From an uncultured Mucilaginibacter sp. (GTDB lineage Bacteria > Bacteroidota > Bacteroidia > Sphingobacteriales > Sphingobacteriaceae): DNA of 64,000 nt. Positions 19,221-29,184 of this stretch are shown one piece after another; position 1 is the first letter of the stretch; each line of letters opens with the position of its first letter. A program made the position numbers and the translations under genes. The notes under the pieces were generated by a model. The model saw only the letters and a program-made list of their open reading frames with translations, ran no database searches and was not told the origin of the DNA. The stretch is taken from NCBI GenBank assembly GCA_903866915.1, contig CAIPPO010000097.1, positions 1-64,000 of the forward strand, given 5' to 3'.

Positions 19221-19781
19221 ATGAAGAATAAGATCAGTATTTTTTCTTTTTGTGTTTTATCGCTTTTTTTTATCAGCTGCGATCAGTACACCAAGCACCT
19301 CGCAAAGGAGCATCTGATGTTCCAGATGCCAAAAACGTATTTGCATGATACCATTGTGCTGGAGTACGCCGAAAATACCGGCGCAGCGCTTAGCCTGGGC
19401 GATAACCTGTCCAAATCACTTAGTTTTTGGCTGCTTAGCGTGGTGCCATTATTGTGTTTGGTGGGATTATTTGTTTATGTAGTACTTAAGATCGACGGTT
19501 TTAGCCGTTTAAAAACGATGTCACTATCGCTGATCCTGGCAGGCGGATTGGGCAATATCATCGATCGCCTGGTTTACGACCGGCATGTGACCGATTTCAT
19601 GAACCTGGGTATAGGCAGCTTGCGTACGGGCATTTTTAACGTAGCCGATATGTGCGTTACCGGTGGTGTGATCGGACTACTGATCGTTTCCTACACAGAA
19701 AAGAAACCTGAGCCGGCGGCGGTCACTGAAACCGCACCGGCACCGCCGGATGAAACTGAAGCCGGGACCAAATTACCTTAA
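19221..19781 (+). CDS. lspA: Signal peptidase II (prolipoprotein signal peptidase)
   Basis: CDQYTKHLAKEHL, YAENTGAALSLGD, LILAGGLGNIIDRLVYDRHVTDFMNLG, FNVADMCVTGGVIGLLI. Confidence 0.9.
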   Translation: MKNKISIFSFCVLSLFFISCDQYTKHLAKEHLMFQMPKTYLHDTIVLEYAENTGAALSLGDNLSKSLSFWLLSVVPLLCLVGLFVYVVLKIDGFSRLKTMSLSLILAGGLGNIIDRLVYDRHVTDFMNLGIGSLRTGIFNVADMCVTGGVIGLLIVSYTEKKPEPAAVTETAPAPPDETEAGTKLP

Positions 19782-20645
19782 GCGGTTCATACCTTCAATA
19801 ACCCGATAAGGTTGCTCGAAGAATTCGGATACACGTTCATTGAACTGGTCGCGTTTGAACACCGGTGTCGAGTGGCCCGAATTAGGTATGATCCACAAAT
19901 CACTTTTTGGAATGGATTGGGCGATCAACAGGGTATGTTGTGGCAAGATCACATCATGATCGCCACCGATCACCAATACCGGCACTTTGATTCCATGCAA
20001 CTCAGAAAGTTTGATATGGGGCTCGTAGGATAACAAATGATTGATCTTCGCTTCATTTTTAAATGCAGCGCTGGGCGACTTAGCTTTTTTCAATGAATCG
20101 GTCATCGCCTTGTTCATGCTCATAGCCCATTTATAGATCGAAGGTTCAACGGCGGTAGAATCGGGCCAGAGGTTAGCTCCGGTAACTGCCAGTTTTTTTA
20201 CTTTATCGGGATGCCTGATAGCAAGTAACAAGCCATTGATGCCGCCATCGCTCCACCCGATAACATAGGCTGAATCGAGGTGTAAATGATCGAGCAAGCC
20301 GTTCAGGTCGTCGGCCATCATTTCATAGCTCAAAGAGTCTTTAGGGTCAACCGATTTGCCCTGAGCGCGACTATCAGCCAGTATCACCTGGTACTTTTTA
20401 GCGAAATAAGGTATCTGGAAAAGAAAGTTATTGATAGAGCCACCGTTACCATGGATGATCAGCAGTGGCTGACCCTTGCCGTAGGTTTCGTAATACATTT
20501 TAAAACCACGAATATCAGCGTATTTACCAACTGCGGCATTGCGGCCATAATGTGTGGTATCAAAGCTTTTTTCAAGTTCCTGTGCGAAAAGGGTTTGGGT
20601 TGCAAATGCAAACAGGGCTACCAGCAGGAGTTGTTTTATTTTCAT
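19773..20645 (-). CDS. Alpha/beta hydrolase, secreted
   Basis: Signal peptide; LLIIHGNGGSINNF, YVIGWSDGGINGLLLA, IPNSGHSTPVF. Confidence 0.9.
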   Translation of the reverse strand: MKIKQLLLVALFAFATQTLFAQELEKSFDTTHYGRNAAVGKYADIRGFKMYYETYGKGQPLLIIHGNGGSINNFLFQIPYFAKKYQVILADSRAQGKSVDPKDSLSYEMMADDLNGLLDHLHLDSAYVIGWSDGGINGLLLAIRHPDKVKKLAVTGANLWPDSTAVEPSIYKWAMSMNKAMTDSLKKAKSPSAAFKNEAKINHLLSYEPHIKLSELHGIKVPVLVIGGDHDVILPQHTLLIAQSIPKSDLWIIPNSGHSTPVFKRDQFNERVSEFFEQPYRVIEGMNRLR

Positions 20646-20716
20646 GGTTTAAGCGATATGGAATCTAAGTTAGTATTATTTATGGCTTTTTGATGATCAG
20701 ATATCTGCTAAAAATT

Positions 20717-21019
20717 TTAGATGATTTTATTCAATTTTTTGGGATTTTGTCTGGTGTCAAATACGGTTAAGATTGTAATTTTATTAGGAAATTCTTTAAA
20801 GTAGGCGACATTGTGTTTCGTTAGCACACATCTCCTGACATTTGTATTTTTTCTCGCGATAGGATATTGCTCTGGGTTTTTCGTCAGCAAATCGAGACAT
20901 TCTTCATAACGTGAAATAAAATCAGCAACCACATTCGCATTCCAATTTTTAAACAAATAATCGGTGATTTTTTCTATGTCTCTAGCAGCACGGCGAGATA
21001 TGCGTACTTCCTTAGCCAT
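20717..21019 (-). CDS. ParE/RelE-type toxin
   Basis: KEVRISRRAARDIEKITDYLFKNWNANVVADFISRYEECLDLLTKNPEQYPI...; 100 aa, overlaps the upstream antitoxin gene by 8 bp. Confidence 0.8.
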   Translation of the reverse strand: MAKEVRISRRAARDIEKITDYLFKNWNANVVADFISRYEECLDLLTKNPEQYPIARKNTNVRRCVLTKHNVAYFKEFPNKITILTVFDTRQNPKKLNKII

Positions 21020-21269
21020 TTAAGCCATATTTTATTCGAATTCTCTTGGTCAATTCCGAAGCAGGTTCATCAAGGCCGGCTTCGGCTTCAGCTAAGCCCT
21101 CCTCAATGGCTGCTTTTTGACGATCAGTCAAAATATCCCACTCTTCAACCGAAGTTTGCCCATTGAAATAATTGGTCAGCAGCCCATAGATCTCTCCCAA
21201 CTGTTTGCTATCAGCATGCTCTATCTTATCTATCAGGTCTTCTTTTAACGCGATCTCGTCTATTTTCAT
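21012..21269 (-). CDS. Putative antitoxin of the ParE/RelE pair
   Basis: MKIDEIALKEDLIDKIEHADSKQLGEIYGLLTNYFNG...LTDRQKAAIEEGLAEAEAG; acidic, small; start reassigned from 21347. Confidence 0.75.
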   Translation of the reverse strand: MKIDEIALKEDLIDKIEHADSKQLGEIYGLLTNYFNGQTSVEEWDILTDRQKAAIEEGLAEAEAGLDEPASELTKRIRIKYGLNG

Positions 21270-21449
21270 GAGCTTGGTCCCTATATTTTCTGTATCAAAT
21301 TTAATAAAAATTATTCTTGCGGTAAAGCAAACACATTTTCTGCCCAATTGTCATCTTTTCGTAATCCCTCTCCAGTGTTTGAAATGCGATAAATTAACCT
21401 TACCTTTGCGCCCGATTTGGCGATGTAGCCGAATACGTTATTTAAATTC

Positions 21450-23318
21450 ATGAACCCATTTATTCAACTGGGAATCCGTCATGATATTGTTAATGCCATC
21501 TCTGAGTTAGGGTTCGAAAACCCTACGCCAATCCAGGAACAGTCAATTCCGGTATTGTTGACAGGCAGCAACGATTTTGTCGGATTAGCCCAAACCGGGA
21601 CCGGCAAGACAGCTGCTTTTGGCCTTCCATTACTGGAACTACTTGATTTCGAAGAAAATCATCCACAGGCCCTTATTTTGTGCCCTACCCGCGAACTTTG
21701 TTTACAGATCACCAATGATCTGAAAAATTATGCTAAAAATATGCGCAATGTAAATGTTGTTGCTGTTTATGGCGGCGCAAGCATTTCGGATCAGTTACAC
21801 CAGATCCGCCGCGGCGTGCAAATTGTTGTAGCAACACCTGGCCGTATGCTCGACATCATTAACCGCGGCGCCATCAATTTCAGCGGCGTAAGGTTTGTTG
21901 TGCTCGACGAGGCCGATGAGATGCTCAATATGGGCTTCCAGGAAGACATTGACAGTATTTTGTCTACCACCCCCGAAGATAAAAAGACATGGCTGTTTTC
22001 GGCCACTATGCCTTCTGAAGTAAGAAGGATCGCCAAAAAATACATGGAAGATCCTTACGAATTGACCATGGGCACCAAAAATACCGGTAACGAAAATATC
22101 GAGCACGAATACTATGTGGTACGTGCCCGCGATAAATACGCTGCCTTTAAACGTATCGTTGATTTCAATCCCGAGATCTTTGGTATCGTATTCTGCCGTA
22201 CCAAGATCGAAACCCAGGAAATTGCCGAGTCTTTGATCAAAGACGGTTATAATGCTGATTCGTTGCATGGCGATCTTTCGCAGCAGCAACGCGATAAGGT
22301 AATGAAACGTTACCGCGACCGTAGTCTGCAATTGCTGATAGCAACTGACGTAGCCGCCCGCGGTATCGACGTGAACGATGTTACGCACGTGATCAATTAT
22401 TCATTGCCCGATGAAATTGAGAACTATACCCACCGCAGCGGCCGTACAGCCCGTGCCGGTAAAACAGGTGTATCGATCTCGATCATCAATGGTAAGGAAT
22501 TAGGTAAGATCCGCCAGATAGAAAAAACTTTAGGTAAACGTTTTGCTAAAGCCGAAATACCTACTGGTTTTGATGTGGTTGAAAAACAATTGTTTGCGCT
22601 GATTCACAAGGTTCACAACGTTGAGGTTAATGAAAAACAAATTGAGCAGTACCTGCCTCGCATCATGGATGAGTTTAAGGAACTGAGCAAAGAAGAAATC
22701 ATCAAACGTTTTGCTTCTCTCGAGTTTAACAGCTTCCTGGAATATTATAAAAATGCCGTAGATCTGAATGCCCCTGCTGACGAACGTCCGCGTGCTGAAG
22801 GCGATCGTGGCGAACGTGGTGATCGTTTTAACCGTACAGGTATGCGTTCTGATTTTACCCGCCTGTTCATCAACTTAGGTTCGGTTGACGGCTTTACCCG
22901 CGGCGATTTGTTAGGTTATATCTGTAACACCACCAAAATAGCTGGTAAAACAGTTGGTAAAATTGATGTGAAAGGTGTTTACTCTTTCTTTGAAGTTGCA
23001 AATGACGATGTTCAGAAAGTACAATCGGGCTTTAAAGGTACCGATTTTCAGGGACGCGACGTTAGGATAGAGATTTCGGGAGAAGGCAGCAGCGAAAGTC
23101 GCAGTGGCGGTACTTCTAACAGTTATAAAAAACGTGAAGGTGGCGAACGCAAAGAAGGTGGTTTCCGTAATGGCTCGGGCTATGGCGGTGGCAACCGTGA
23201 GGGTGGTAACAGGGAAGGTGGCAGCAGAGAACGTTCAGGCGGCAATAGCGGCGGCGGTTTTCGCGACTTTTCAGGCAAACGCCGTGAGGATCGTGGCGAA
23301 CGTCGCAGGAAGTTTTGA
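21450..23318 (+). CDS. DEAD-box RNA helicase with DbpA-like RNA-binding domain and RG-rich tail
   Basis: AQTGTGKTAAFGLP, VLDEADEML, FSATMP, HRSGRTARAGKTG; TACCTTTG at ~21402. Confidence 0.95.
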   Translation: MNPFIQLGIRHDIVNAISELGFENPTPIQEQSIPVLLTGSNDFVGLAQTGTGKTAAFGLPLLELLDFEENHPQALILCPTRELCLQITNDLKNYAKNMRNVNVVAVYGGASISDQLHQIRRGVQIVVATPGRMLDIINRGAINFSGVRFVVLDEADEMLNMGFQEDIDSILSTTPEDKKTWLFSATMPSEVRRIAKKYMEDPYELTMGTKNTGNENIEHEYYVVRARDKYAAFKRIVDFNPEIFGIVFCRTKIETQEIAESLIKDGYNADSLHGDLSQQQRDKVMKRYRDRSLQLLIATDVAARGIDVNDVTHVINYSLPDEIENYTHRSGRTARAGKTGVSISIINGKELGKIRQIEKTLGKRFAKAEIPTGFDVVEKQLFALIHKVHNVEVNEKQIEQYLPRIMDEFKELSKEEIIKRFASLEFNSFLEYYKNAVDLNAPADERPRAEGDRGERGDRFNRTGMRSDFTRLFINLGSVDGFTRGDLLGYICNTTKIAGKTVGKIDVKGVYSFFEVANDDVQKVQSGFKGTDFQGRDVRIEISGEGSSESRSGGTSNSYKKREGGERKEGGFRNGSGYGGGNREGGNREGGSRERSGGNSGGGFRDFSGKRREDRGERRRKF

Positions 23319-23319
23319 G

Positions 23320-23503
23320 GTTAGGTATTAGATATCGGGAATCAGGTATTAGATATCAGGAATCAGGTATTAGGTATCGGGTATCTGGTGACTGGGATCG
23401 GGTAACAGGAAACAGGCACATGGTAACAGCTACTGGTTAATAATTATTGAAATCGTTAATCGGCCGTTGTCTTCCTAATACCGGATATCTATTACCAGAT
23501 CAC
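23320..23503. repeat. Degenerate 7-nt (AGGTATC)n array with downstream inverted arm
   Basis: AGGTATT AGATATC GGGAATC AGGTATT AGATATC AGGAATC AGGTATT AGGTATC GGGTATC TGGTGAC TGGGATC GGGTAAC AGGAAAC...; inverse CCTAATACCGGATATCTATTACCAGATCAC. Confidence 0.85.
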
Positions 23504-23525
23504 TAAAGATAGTTTAGTTTAGTTT

Positions 23526-23563
23526 AAAAAGCCCATCATCTGTGCGGATGAGGGCTTTTTTTG
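23526..23563. terminator. Rho-independent terminator hairpin
   Basis: AAAAAGCCCATCATCTGTGCGGATGAGGGCTTTTTTT. Confidence 0.75.
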
Positions 23564-23597
23564 TTAACGATAATGTTTAAGCCTGGCGAATAAAAAC

Positions 23598-23909
23598 CTA
23601 CATTTTTTTGTCCATCAACTCAGATTTTTTGAGGTACACGCGGTGACCTTTTTTGTTGATGATGTAATAATGGGAGTGCTCATTGATGTAAACGGTTTCG
23701 CCATTGGGGCCACATTTCCCTTCGTATTTTTTGTCGACTACTGCCGAAGCAGTATTGGCGGCTATATTGGCGGTTTTATGGCCGACTTTCTTTGCCGTAT
23801 GACTGATTTTTTTTCCTAAGGTTGTATCCTGTTTTACGATATCTGCCATGCCTTGCACTGCAAATAACATTGCCCCGGAAACCAGGGCAACTTTGATCAA
23901 ATTTTTCAT
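23598..23909 (-). CDS. Small secreted hypothetical protein, basic C-terminus
   Basis: Signal peptide; C-terminal GPNGETVYINEHSHYYIINKKGHRVYLKKSEL. Confidence 0.7.
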   Translation of the reverse strand: MKNLIKVALVSGAMLFAVQGMADIVKQDTTLGKKISHTAKKVGHKTANIAANTASAVVDKKYEGKCGPNGETVYINEHSHYYIINKKGHRVYLKKSELMDKKM

Positions 23910-23934
23910 TGGTTTTAGTAGTTTATATAAAGTA

Positions 23935-24939
23935 CTAACTCAATTGACCCGACAAATGTTTCATTTCAAGGGATGGATTCCGTTTTTCGTATAGAATGGC
24001 GTAAACGGCGTTGCATATGGGCATATGCACATTGTATTGTTTGTTGACCTGATGCAGGCAATTTACCGCATAATAACCTTCAGCGATCATATTCATTTCG
24101 AGCTGAGCCGATTTAACGGTATAGCCCTTGCCGATCATATTACCAAAGGTGCGGTTGCGGCTAAAATTAGAGTAAGCTGTTACCAAGAGGTCGCCCAGGT
24201 AGGCTGATTCTTTAATATCGCGGTCGATGGGGTGTACTGCGGCCACAAAGCGTTCCAGTTCTCGGATAGCATTGGATATCAATACCGATTGAAAATTATC
24301 GCCATAGCCAACGCCATGACAAATGCCACTTGCCATTGCGTAAACGTTTTTGAGTACAGCGGCATATTCGGTGCCCCAAATATCGTCCGAAATCGTAGTA
24401 TTAATATACCGGGTACTGATCATGCCGGCAAATTCGGCGGCAAGCTCAGTATCACCCGATGCGATGGTGAGATAAGATAATTTCTCTAATGCAACTTCCT
24501 CGGCATGGCAGGGACCGCTGATGACCATAAAATCATCAAATGATACGCCGTAATGTTTATTGATGAATTCGCCGATGATCAAATTCTCATCCGGTACAAT
24601 TCCTTTAATGGCGGATACTACTTTTTTACCCTCAAAATCAGCGCTGCTGATACCGGCCAAAGCTTCTTTAAGGAATGCTGCAGGTACATTAAGCAGGATG
24701 ATATCAGCTTCGCCAAATAAAGACCGCAGGTCGGTTGAAATATGCTGTGCTGGCACCCTGATCTCAATCGAGCTCAGGTAATTCGGGTTATGACCAAACT
24801 GACGGATATGGTCGGCTGCATGTTCGCTGCGCATCCACCAGTATATTTCCTTCTCTACCGGATTATCGCTGAGTATTTTAATGTTTGCTGTTGCCCAACT
24901 GCCACCGCCTACTACCAATATCCTGTTTTGACCGATCAT
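23935..24939 (-). CDS. gpsA: NAD(P)H-dependent glycerol-3-phosphate dehydrogenase
   Basis: ILVVGGGSWATANIKIL, VVSAIKGIVPDENLIIGEF, ISGPCHAEEVALEKLSYLTIAS, AVLKNVYAMASGICHGVGYGDNF. Confidence 0.95.
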   Translation of the reverse strand: MIGQNRILVVGGGSWATANIKILSDNPVEKEIYWWMRSEHAADHIRQFGHNPNYLSSIEIRVPAQHISTDLRSLFGEADIILLNVPAAFLKEALAGISSADFEGKKVVSAIKGIVPDENLIIGEFINKHYGVSFDDFMVISGPCHAEEVALEKLSYLTIASGDTELAAEFAGMISTRYINTTISDDIWGTEYAAVLKNVYAMASGICHGVGYGDNFQSVLISNAIRELERFVAAVHPIDRDIKESAYLGDLLVTAYSNFSRNRTFGNMIGKGYTVKSAQLEMNMIAEGYYAVNCLHQVNKQYNVHMPICNAVYAILYEKRNPSLEMKHLSGQLS

Positions 24940-25058
24940 GTTTTATTGTGCACCTATCTGCCTTCAGGCAGTGATGAGTGAATGTGCAAATATGCAAATG
25001 TTTTTTATTTGGTGAACTTGTAATATATTAGTATTGATGATATCAACTTAAAACCTAC

Positions 25059-25814
25059 GTGACTATGCCTAAACCGATACTTATTTTATTAGCTACATTT
25101 CTTCTGCCCCTCGGACTGCAGGCACAAATATACCGGGCCGCTGATTTTGTAGAGACTCGACTCCCGGAACCTAATTCGGAGGAGTGGCGACAATTCTTAG
25201 ATGGAACTTATGGATTTAAAGTAAGTGTTAAAAAACATGAATTGAGTCTGAAATACTTCGATACAAATGATCGGGAGTGGGAGATAAATCTTTATACAAA
25301 CCATGGCCATCTGGTTGGGACGGACCACGGCGAATTTGGAGGAGAGTTAGAGTTTTTCGACGATTCGGATAACGGAACAATTATTAAAAAAGGAAATATC
25401 CGGTACCTTTTTGTGTACAATCATGACCTTTATTTTATAGAGAGTGCGATAGATTTTAGAAAAGATTTTGTTGATTATTATAAGAGTTTTCTTTTTAAAC
25501 TGGCATGGACGGGAGTTGGATATACCTACCAAAAAATCCTCGCTTTAGATGAACAGGCAGAAGGGCTATTCATTTTAAATGGGGATATTTTGATAACGAC
25601 CTGGAATTACCTTTATAGGATACATGATTTTCAAAATGAAGTCGTTTTTGATCTGCAGAAAGAGGGGATATTTAAGAATCCACTTGATCAAGAGATATTC
25701 TTTAATTCTGTGGCTGCTACAGACGAGCATCATGTTTATATTGGTACCGAAGGCGGGTATCTCCAATTTGATCTCACCAATAAATCCTACAAATTTTATA
25801 AGTTTAAAAAGTAA
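25059..25814 (+). CDS. Secreted hypothetical protein
   Basis: Signal peptide MTMPKPILILLATFLLPLGLQAQ; no family recognised. Confidence 0.7.
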   Translation: MTMPKPILILLATFLLPLGLQAQIYRAADFVETRLPEPNSEEWRQFLDGTYGFKVSVKKHELSLKYFDTNDREWEINLYTNHGHLVGTDHGEFGGELEFFDDSDNGTIIKKGNIRYLFVYNHDLYFIESAIDFRKDFVDYYKSFLFKLAWTGVGYTYQKILALDEQAEGLFILNGDILITTWNYLYRIHDFQNEVVFDLQKEGIFKNPLDQEIFFNSVAATDEHHVYIGTEGGYLQFDLTNKSYKFYKFKK

Positions 25815-25984
25815 TTAGTTTTTTTAATGGTGGATTTGAAATGCGAAACCGATCGTGGGCTATTCGCTTCTGAAAAAATGATAAGGCCGATGAATCTTGT
25901 GAATCGGCTGATACATTCGATTTCGACACCAAAGCACCGTGATAACAGGAGGCTAAGCAACTTTTGGTGTACAAATGCAAATTA

Positions 25985-26111
25985 AAAAGAGGCTGTATCA
26001 TAAATCATGATCAGCCTCTTTTTTCTTTGATTTATACGGATACGTGGTGGAGATCGTTTTCGTATACACGATTCTCAAAGGGGTAATTTTATTTATGATA
26101 CAGCCTCTTTT
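25985..26111. mobile_element. MITE-like 127-bp element with 21-bp perfect terminal inverted repeats
   Basis: AAAAGAGGCTGTATCATAAAT at 25985-26005, its reverse complement at 26091-26111; internal CAGCCTCTTTTTT arm near 26012-26024. Confidence 0.7.
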
Positions 26112-26132
26112 CTTCAATAGGGTTCGAGTCAA

Positions 26133-27476
26133 TTATTTATTATCGACTGTAAAAAGCTTGCTTTTATCAACTTTTTCAACTTCCATTTTATCCGCAAGCG
26201 TCTTGGTAATCGCCGAGTAAGGAGCAGATACAACCTCGTCGCCTGCATTAAGGCCAGAAAGTACCTGAATATAGCTATCGTCCTGTATGCCGGTAGTTAC
26301 CAAAACCTGTTTAACCTTGCCAGCGCTGTAAACAAATACATATTCTTTAGATGAAACTGTCACTTTAGGTTTTGAGTTATCGGTAGAATTATCACTTTTT
26401 GGTGCACCTGCATTGTCAGGTTTTTTCTCCTCGCGGGTTGTTACCGATTGAATTGGAACGGTTAAGGACCTTGCATGATTAGTGTTGATATCAACTGTAG
26501 CAGTCAATCCCGGGCGGAAAGGCGAAGGGTTGCTATCGCTTTTGTTCAACAGCGCCATATATGATTTAGGATCGATCCTCACTTTTACGGTGAAATTGGT
26601 AACCTGGTCGGCAGTATTACCTACCACGTTGGCTGCACTGCCTATTTCAATTACAGTTCCGGTAAATGCCTTGCCGGTGAATGCGTCAACTTCAATCTTT
26701 GACGAGTCGCCTAATTTAATGCGATTGATATCATTTTCGTTCACGTCAACAGTAGCATCTAATTGGTTCAGATCGGAGATGGTCATGATCTCGGTACCGG
26801 CAAATTGCTGGGTACCCAGTACACGTTCGCCTTTTTGGATCGAGAGTTTTGATATCACCCCATCAACCGGCGAATAAATAGTGGTTTTTACCAGGTTGCC
26901 ATTAGCTTCTTTTACCGAAGCTTCTGATTGTGCCAGGCCATATTTTGCACCGATCACATTCTGTTTTGCAGCTTCAAGTGCTGCCTTTGCACCTAGGTAA
27001 CTTGCTTTCGCAGCTTCAAATTCGGCGGTGGTAAGTACTTTATTGTTATACAAAACCTTATCACGGTTATAGATCGATGCCTGGTTGTCATACGTGGCTT
27101 CAGCCTGAATCAACATTTGGTTCGAGTTTTCGACATTAGCCTTCTGGGTATTATAGGCTGCCTGCACACGGTCATATTCCGACTGCAAAATATCGGGCCT
27201 GATCTTACAAAGCAGCTGGCCTTTTTTTACAACATCGCCTTCATGCACCGGAAGTTCAACCACCTCACCCGAAACTTCCGGGCTGATCTTAACTTCCACG
27301 TGTGCCTTGATCTTTCCGCTGGCCGAAACGGTTTCATTTACCGTGCGCTCGGTCACTTTCTCGGTAGCTACCTGTGTTTTTTGCTGTTTGCCAATAACCC
27401 CGGTCATTTTCAAGGCTACGAGCAGCACCACCACTGCTACAAGAATGATCAGGATATATTTAGTAGTCTTTCCCAT
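26133..27476 (-). CDS. Efflux transporter periplasmic adaptor subunit (HlyD/MacA-like)
   Basis: ASGKIKAHVEVKISPEVSGEVVELPVHEGDVVKKGQLLCKI, YSPVDGVISKLSIQKGERV. Confidence 0.9.
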   Translation of the reverse strand: MGKTTKYILIILVAVVVLLVALKMTGVIGKQQKTQVATEKVTERTVNETVSASGKIKAHVEVKISPEVSGEVVELPVHEGDVVKKGQLLCKIRPDILQSEYDRVQAAYNTQKANVENSNQMLIQAEATYDNQASIYNRDKVLYNNKVLTTAEFEAAKASYLGAKAALEAAKQNVIGAKYGLAQSEASVKEANGNLVKTTIYSPVDGVISKLSIQKGERVLGTQQFAGTEIMTISDLNQLDATVDVNENDINRIKLGDSSKIEVDAFTGKAFTGTVIEIGSAANVVGNTADQVTNFTVKVRIDPKSYMALLNKSDSNPSPFRPGLTATVDINTNHARSLTVPIQSVTTREEKKPDNAGAPKSDNSTDNSKPKVTVSSKEYVFVYSAGKVKQVLVTTGIQDDSYIQVLSGLNAGDEVVSAPYSAITKTLADKMEVEKVDKSKLFTVDNK

Positions 27477-27565
27477 ATTATTAAAGTATAAATTCTAATT
27501 GCTATTTTTTTTAAAAAATTGTTTATCTCAAAATCACCAGTTACTGATAACTGATTAACCAATAA

Positions 27566-28996
27566 CTACAACGATATCTGGTTTCCTAAATAATAATCGA
27601 TCACCTTACTTCTGAAGATCACTTCATATTGAGCCTCAATCATATCTGTTTGCGCCTTGTTGTAATTGGTGAGCGAAGTGTTATAATCGAGCGAATTTAC
27701 CAGCCCAACATTAAAGCGTTGCTGCGTGAAATTAAACGCGTCTTTATTTGCCTGGTAAGTTTGCTGTGTTGATGCAAAGCGTTTCACGGCAGCGTTAAGG
27801 TCCAGTACTGCCTGGGTGATCGTTTTGCTAAGCGTAACTTTCGCCAGATCAGTTGTTACCTGTGCATTTTCGAGGTTTAATTTTGCTTTGCGTAATGAAG
27901 TACGGGCAGTAAACCTATTAAATATTGGTATCTGTAAGCTGAGCCCGATAGATTTGTTAAAGTTGTTATTTAACTGGTTAGTAAAAGAGATCGGGGTTAA
28001 GGTAGGCTGCAATATCGGCGATGAAACCGTTTGACCTGTTGCATCAACCGTGCCTATCTGGGATGAACCTACAACTGTTTCGCCTGTAACTGTTTTGGCC
28101 TGGTTAGAATAACCTGTTCCAACGCCACCAAACAAAACCAGACTTGGATAATAATTACCCTGTGCGATTTTGATCGCTTGTTCATAGGTTTTTTGCTGAG
28201 CCTCTGCCAGTTTAATATCCGGACTTACCGAGAATGCTGTTTTGATGACATCCTGAGCATCAAACGCTGTTTTGATATCATTTAACTTGCTGATGTCTGG
28301 CCTTTCTACCGTTATGCTGGTAGCTGGGTCCATTTCCATATATTGTTTCAGTACCAGTATGGTCAGATCCAATTGGTTTTGGGCATTGGTCAGGTTTAAT
28401 TCTGCCGTAGAAACACCAGCTTTTGATTGAGACAGATCGGCTTGTGACTGATTGCCAGCATCAAAATTCTTTTGTGTACGATCAAGCGCGATCTTCGCAA
28501 TATCAATTTGCTGTTGAGCAGCAGTTACCAGATCCTGGTTGGTTAGAATTTGAAGGTAGTCGGTTACCACATTTAACACTAAATCGTTTTTTACTTTAGC
28601 GGTGCTCGATTTGTCGACATCCAATATCAATTTATTCTGTATGATCTGGTTCCTCAGCTGGCCTCCCTGATATAAAGTAACCTGAGCCTGTGCGTTACCG
28701 TTAATGTTCAATGTCGACGTTGCATAGGCAAAAGCACCTGTAACCTGGCTTTTACCAAAATAATAGCCGCCACTTGGTGTAGCGATCAGGTTGGGCAACA
28801 AATTGTATTTACTCTGATTAACATCTTCAATAGCCAGCGCTTCAGTATACTGGGCCTGTTTGATGGTGAGGTTTTTTTGTAGTGTTAGCTCAACCGCTTT
28901 TTGCAGCGAAATAACCTGCTGGGCCCCTGCAGTATAAGCACCGCCTGCGATCATCGCAAGCATCATTAACAGTTTGGTTGATATTTTCAGATTCAT
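27566..28996 (-). CDS. TolC family outer-membrane efflux protein
   Basis: Signal peptide, ISLQKAVELTLQKNLTIKQAQ, coiled-coil repeats; adjacent to the adaptor gene. Confidence 0.9.
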   Translation of the reverse strand: MNLKISTKLLMMLAMIAGGAYTAGAQQVISLQKAVELTLQKNLTIKQAQYTEALAIEDVNQSKYNLLPNLIATPSGGYYFGKSQVTGAFAYATSTLNINGNAQAQVTLYQGGQLRNQIIQNKLILDVDKSSTAKVKNDLVLNVVTDYLQILTNQDLVTAAQQQIDIAKIALDRTQKNFDAGNQSQADLSQSKAGVSTAELNLTNAQNQLDLTILVLKQYMEMDPATSITVERPDISKLNDIKTAFDAQDVIKTAFSVSPDIKLAEAQQKTYEQAIKIAQGNYYPSLVLFGGVGTGYSNQAKTVTGETVVGSSQIGTVDATGQTVSSPILQPTLTPISFTNQLNNNFNKSIGLSLQIPIFNRFTARTSLRKAKLNLENAQVTTDLAKVTLSKTITQAVLDLNAAVKRFASTQQTYQANKDAFNFTQQRFNVGLVNSLDYNTSLTNYNKAQTDMIEAQYEVIFRSKVIDYYLGNQISL

Positions 28997-29008
28997 ATTT
29001 CTATTTTA

Positions 29009-29046
29009 ATTAGTGAATGAGTGAATTAGTGAATGAGTGAATAATA
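29009..29046. repeat. Degenerate (TGAG/TGAA)n tetranucleotide array
   Basis: TTAG TGAA TGAG TGAA TTAG TGAA TGAG TGAA TAAT. Confidence 0.8.
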
Positions 29047-29184
29047 AACTCAAACTTGCTAATAAACAATCGTTCCACTTGATCCTTTTTAATTAGTCAA
29101 CAGGTGCCTGAGAGAGATAGTCTTCAAATCAAACTAACCATTCACCCACTCAATCGCTAACTGTCAAAATGTTACATTTGCAAC

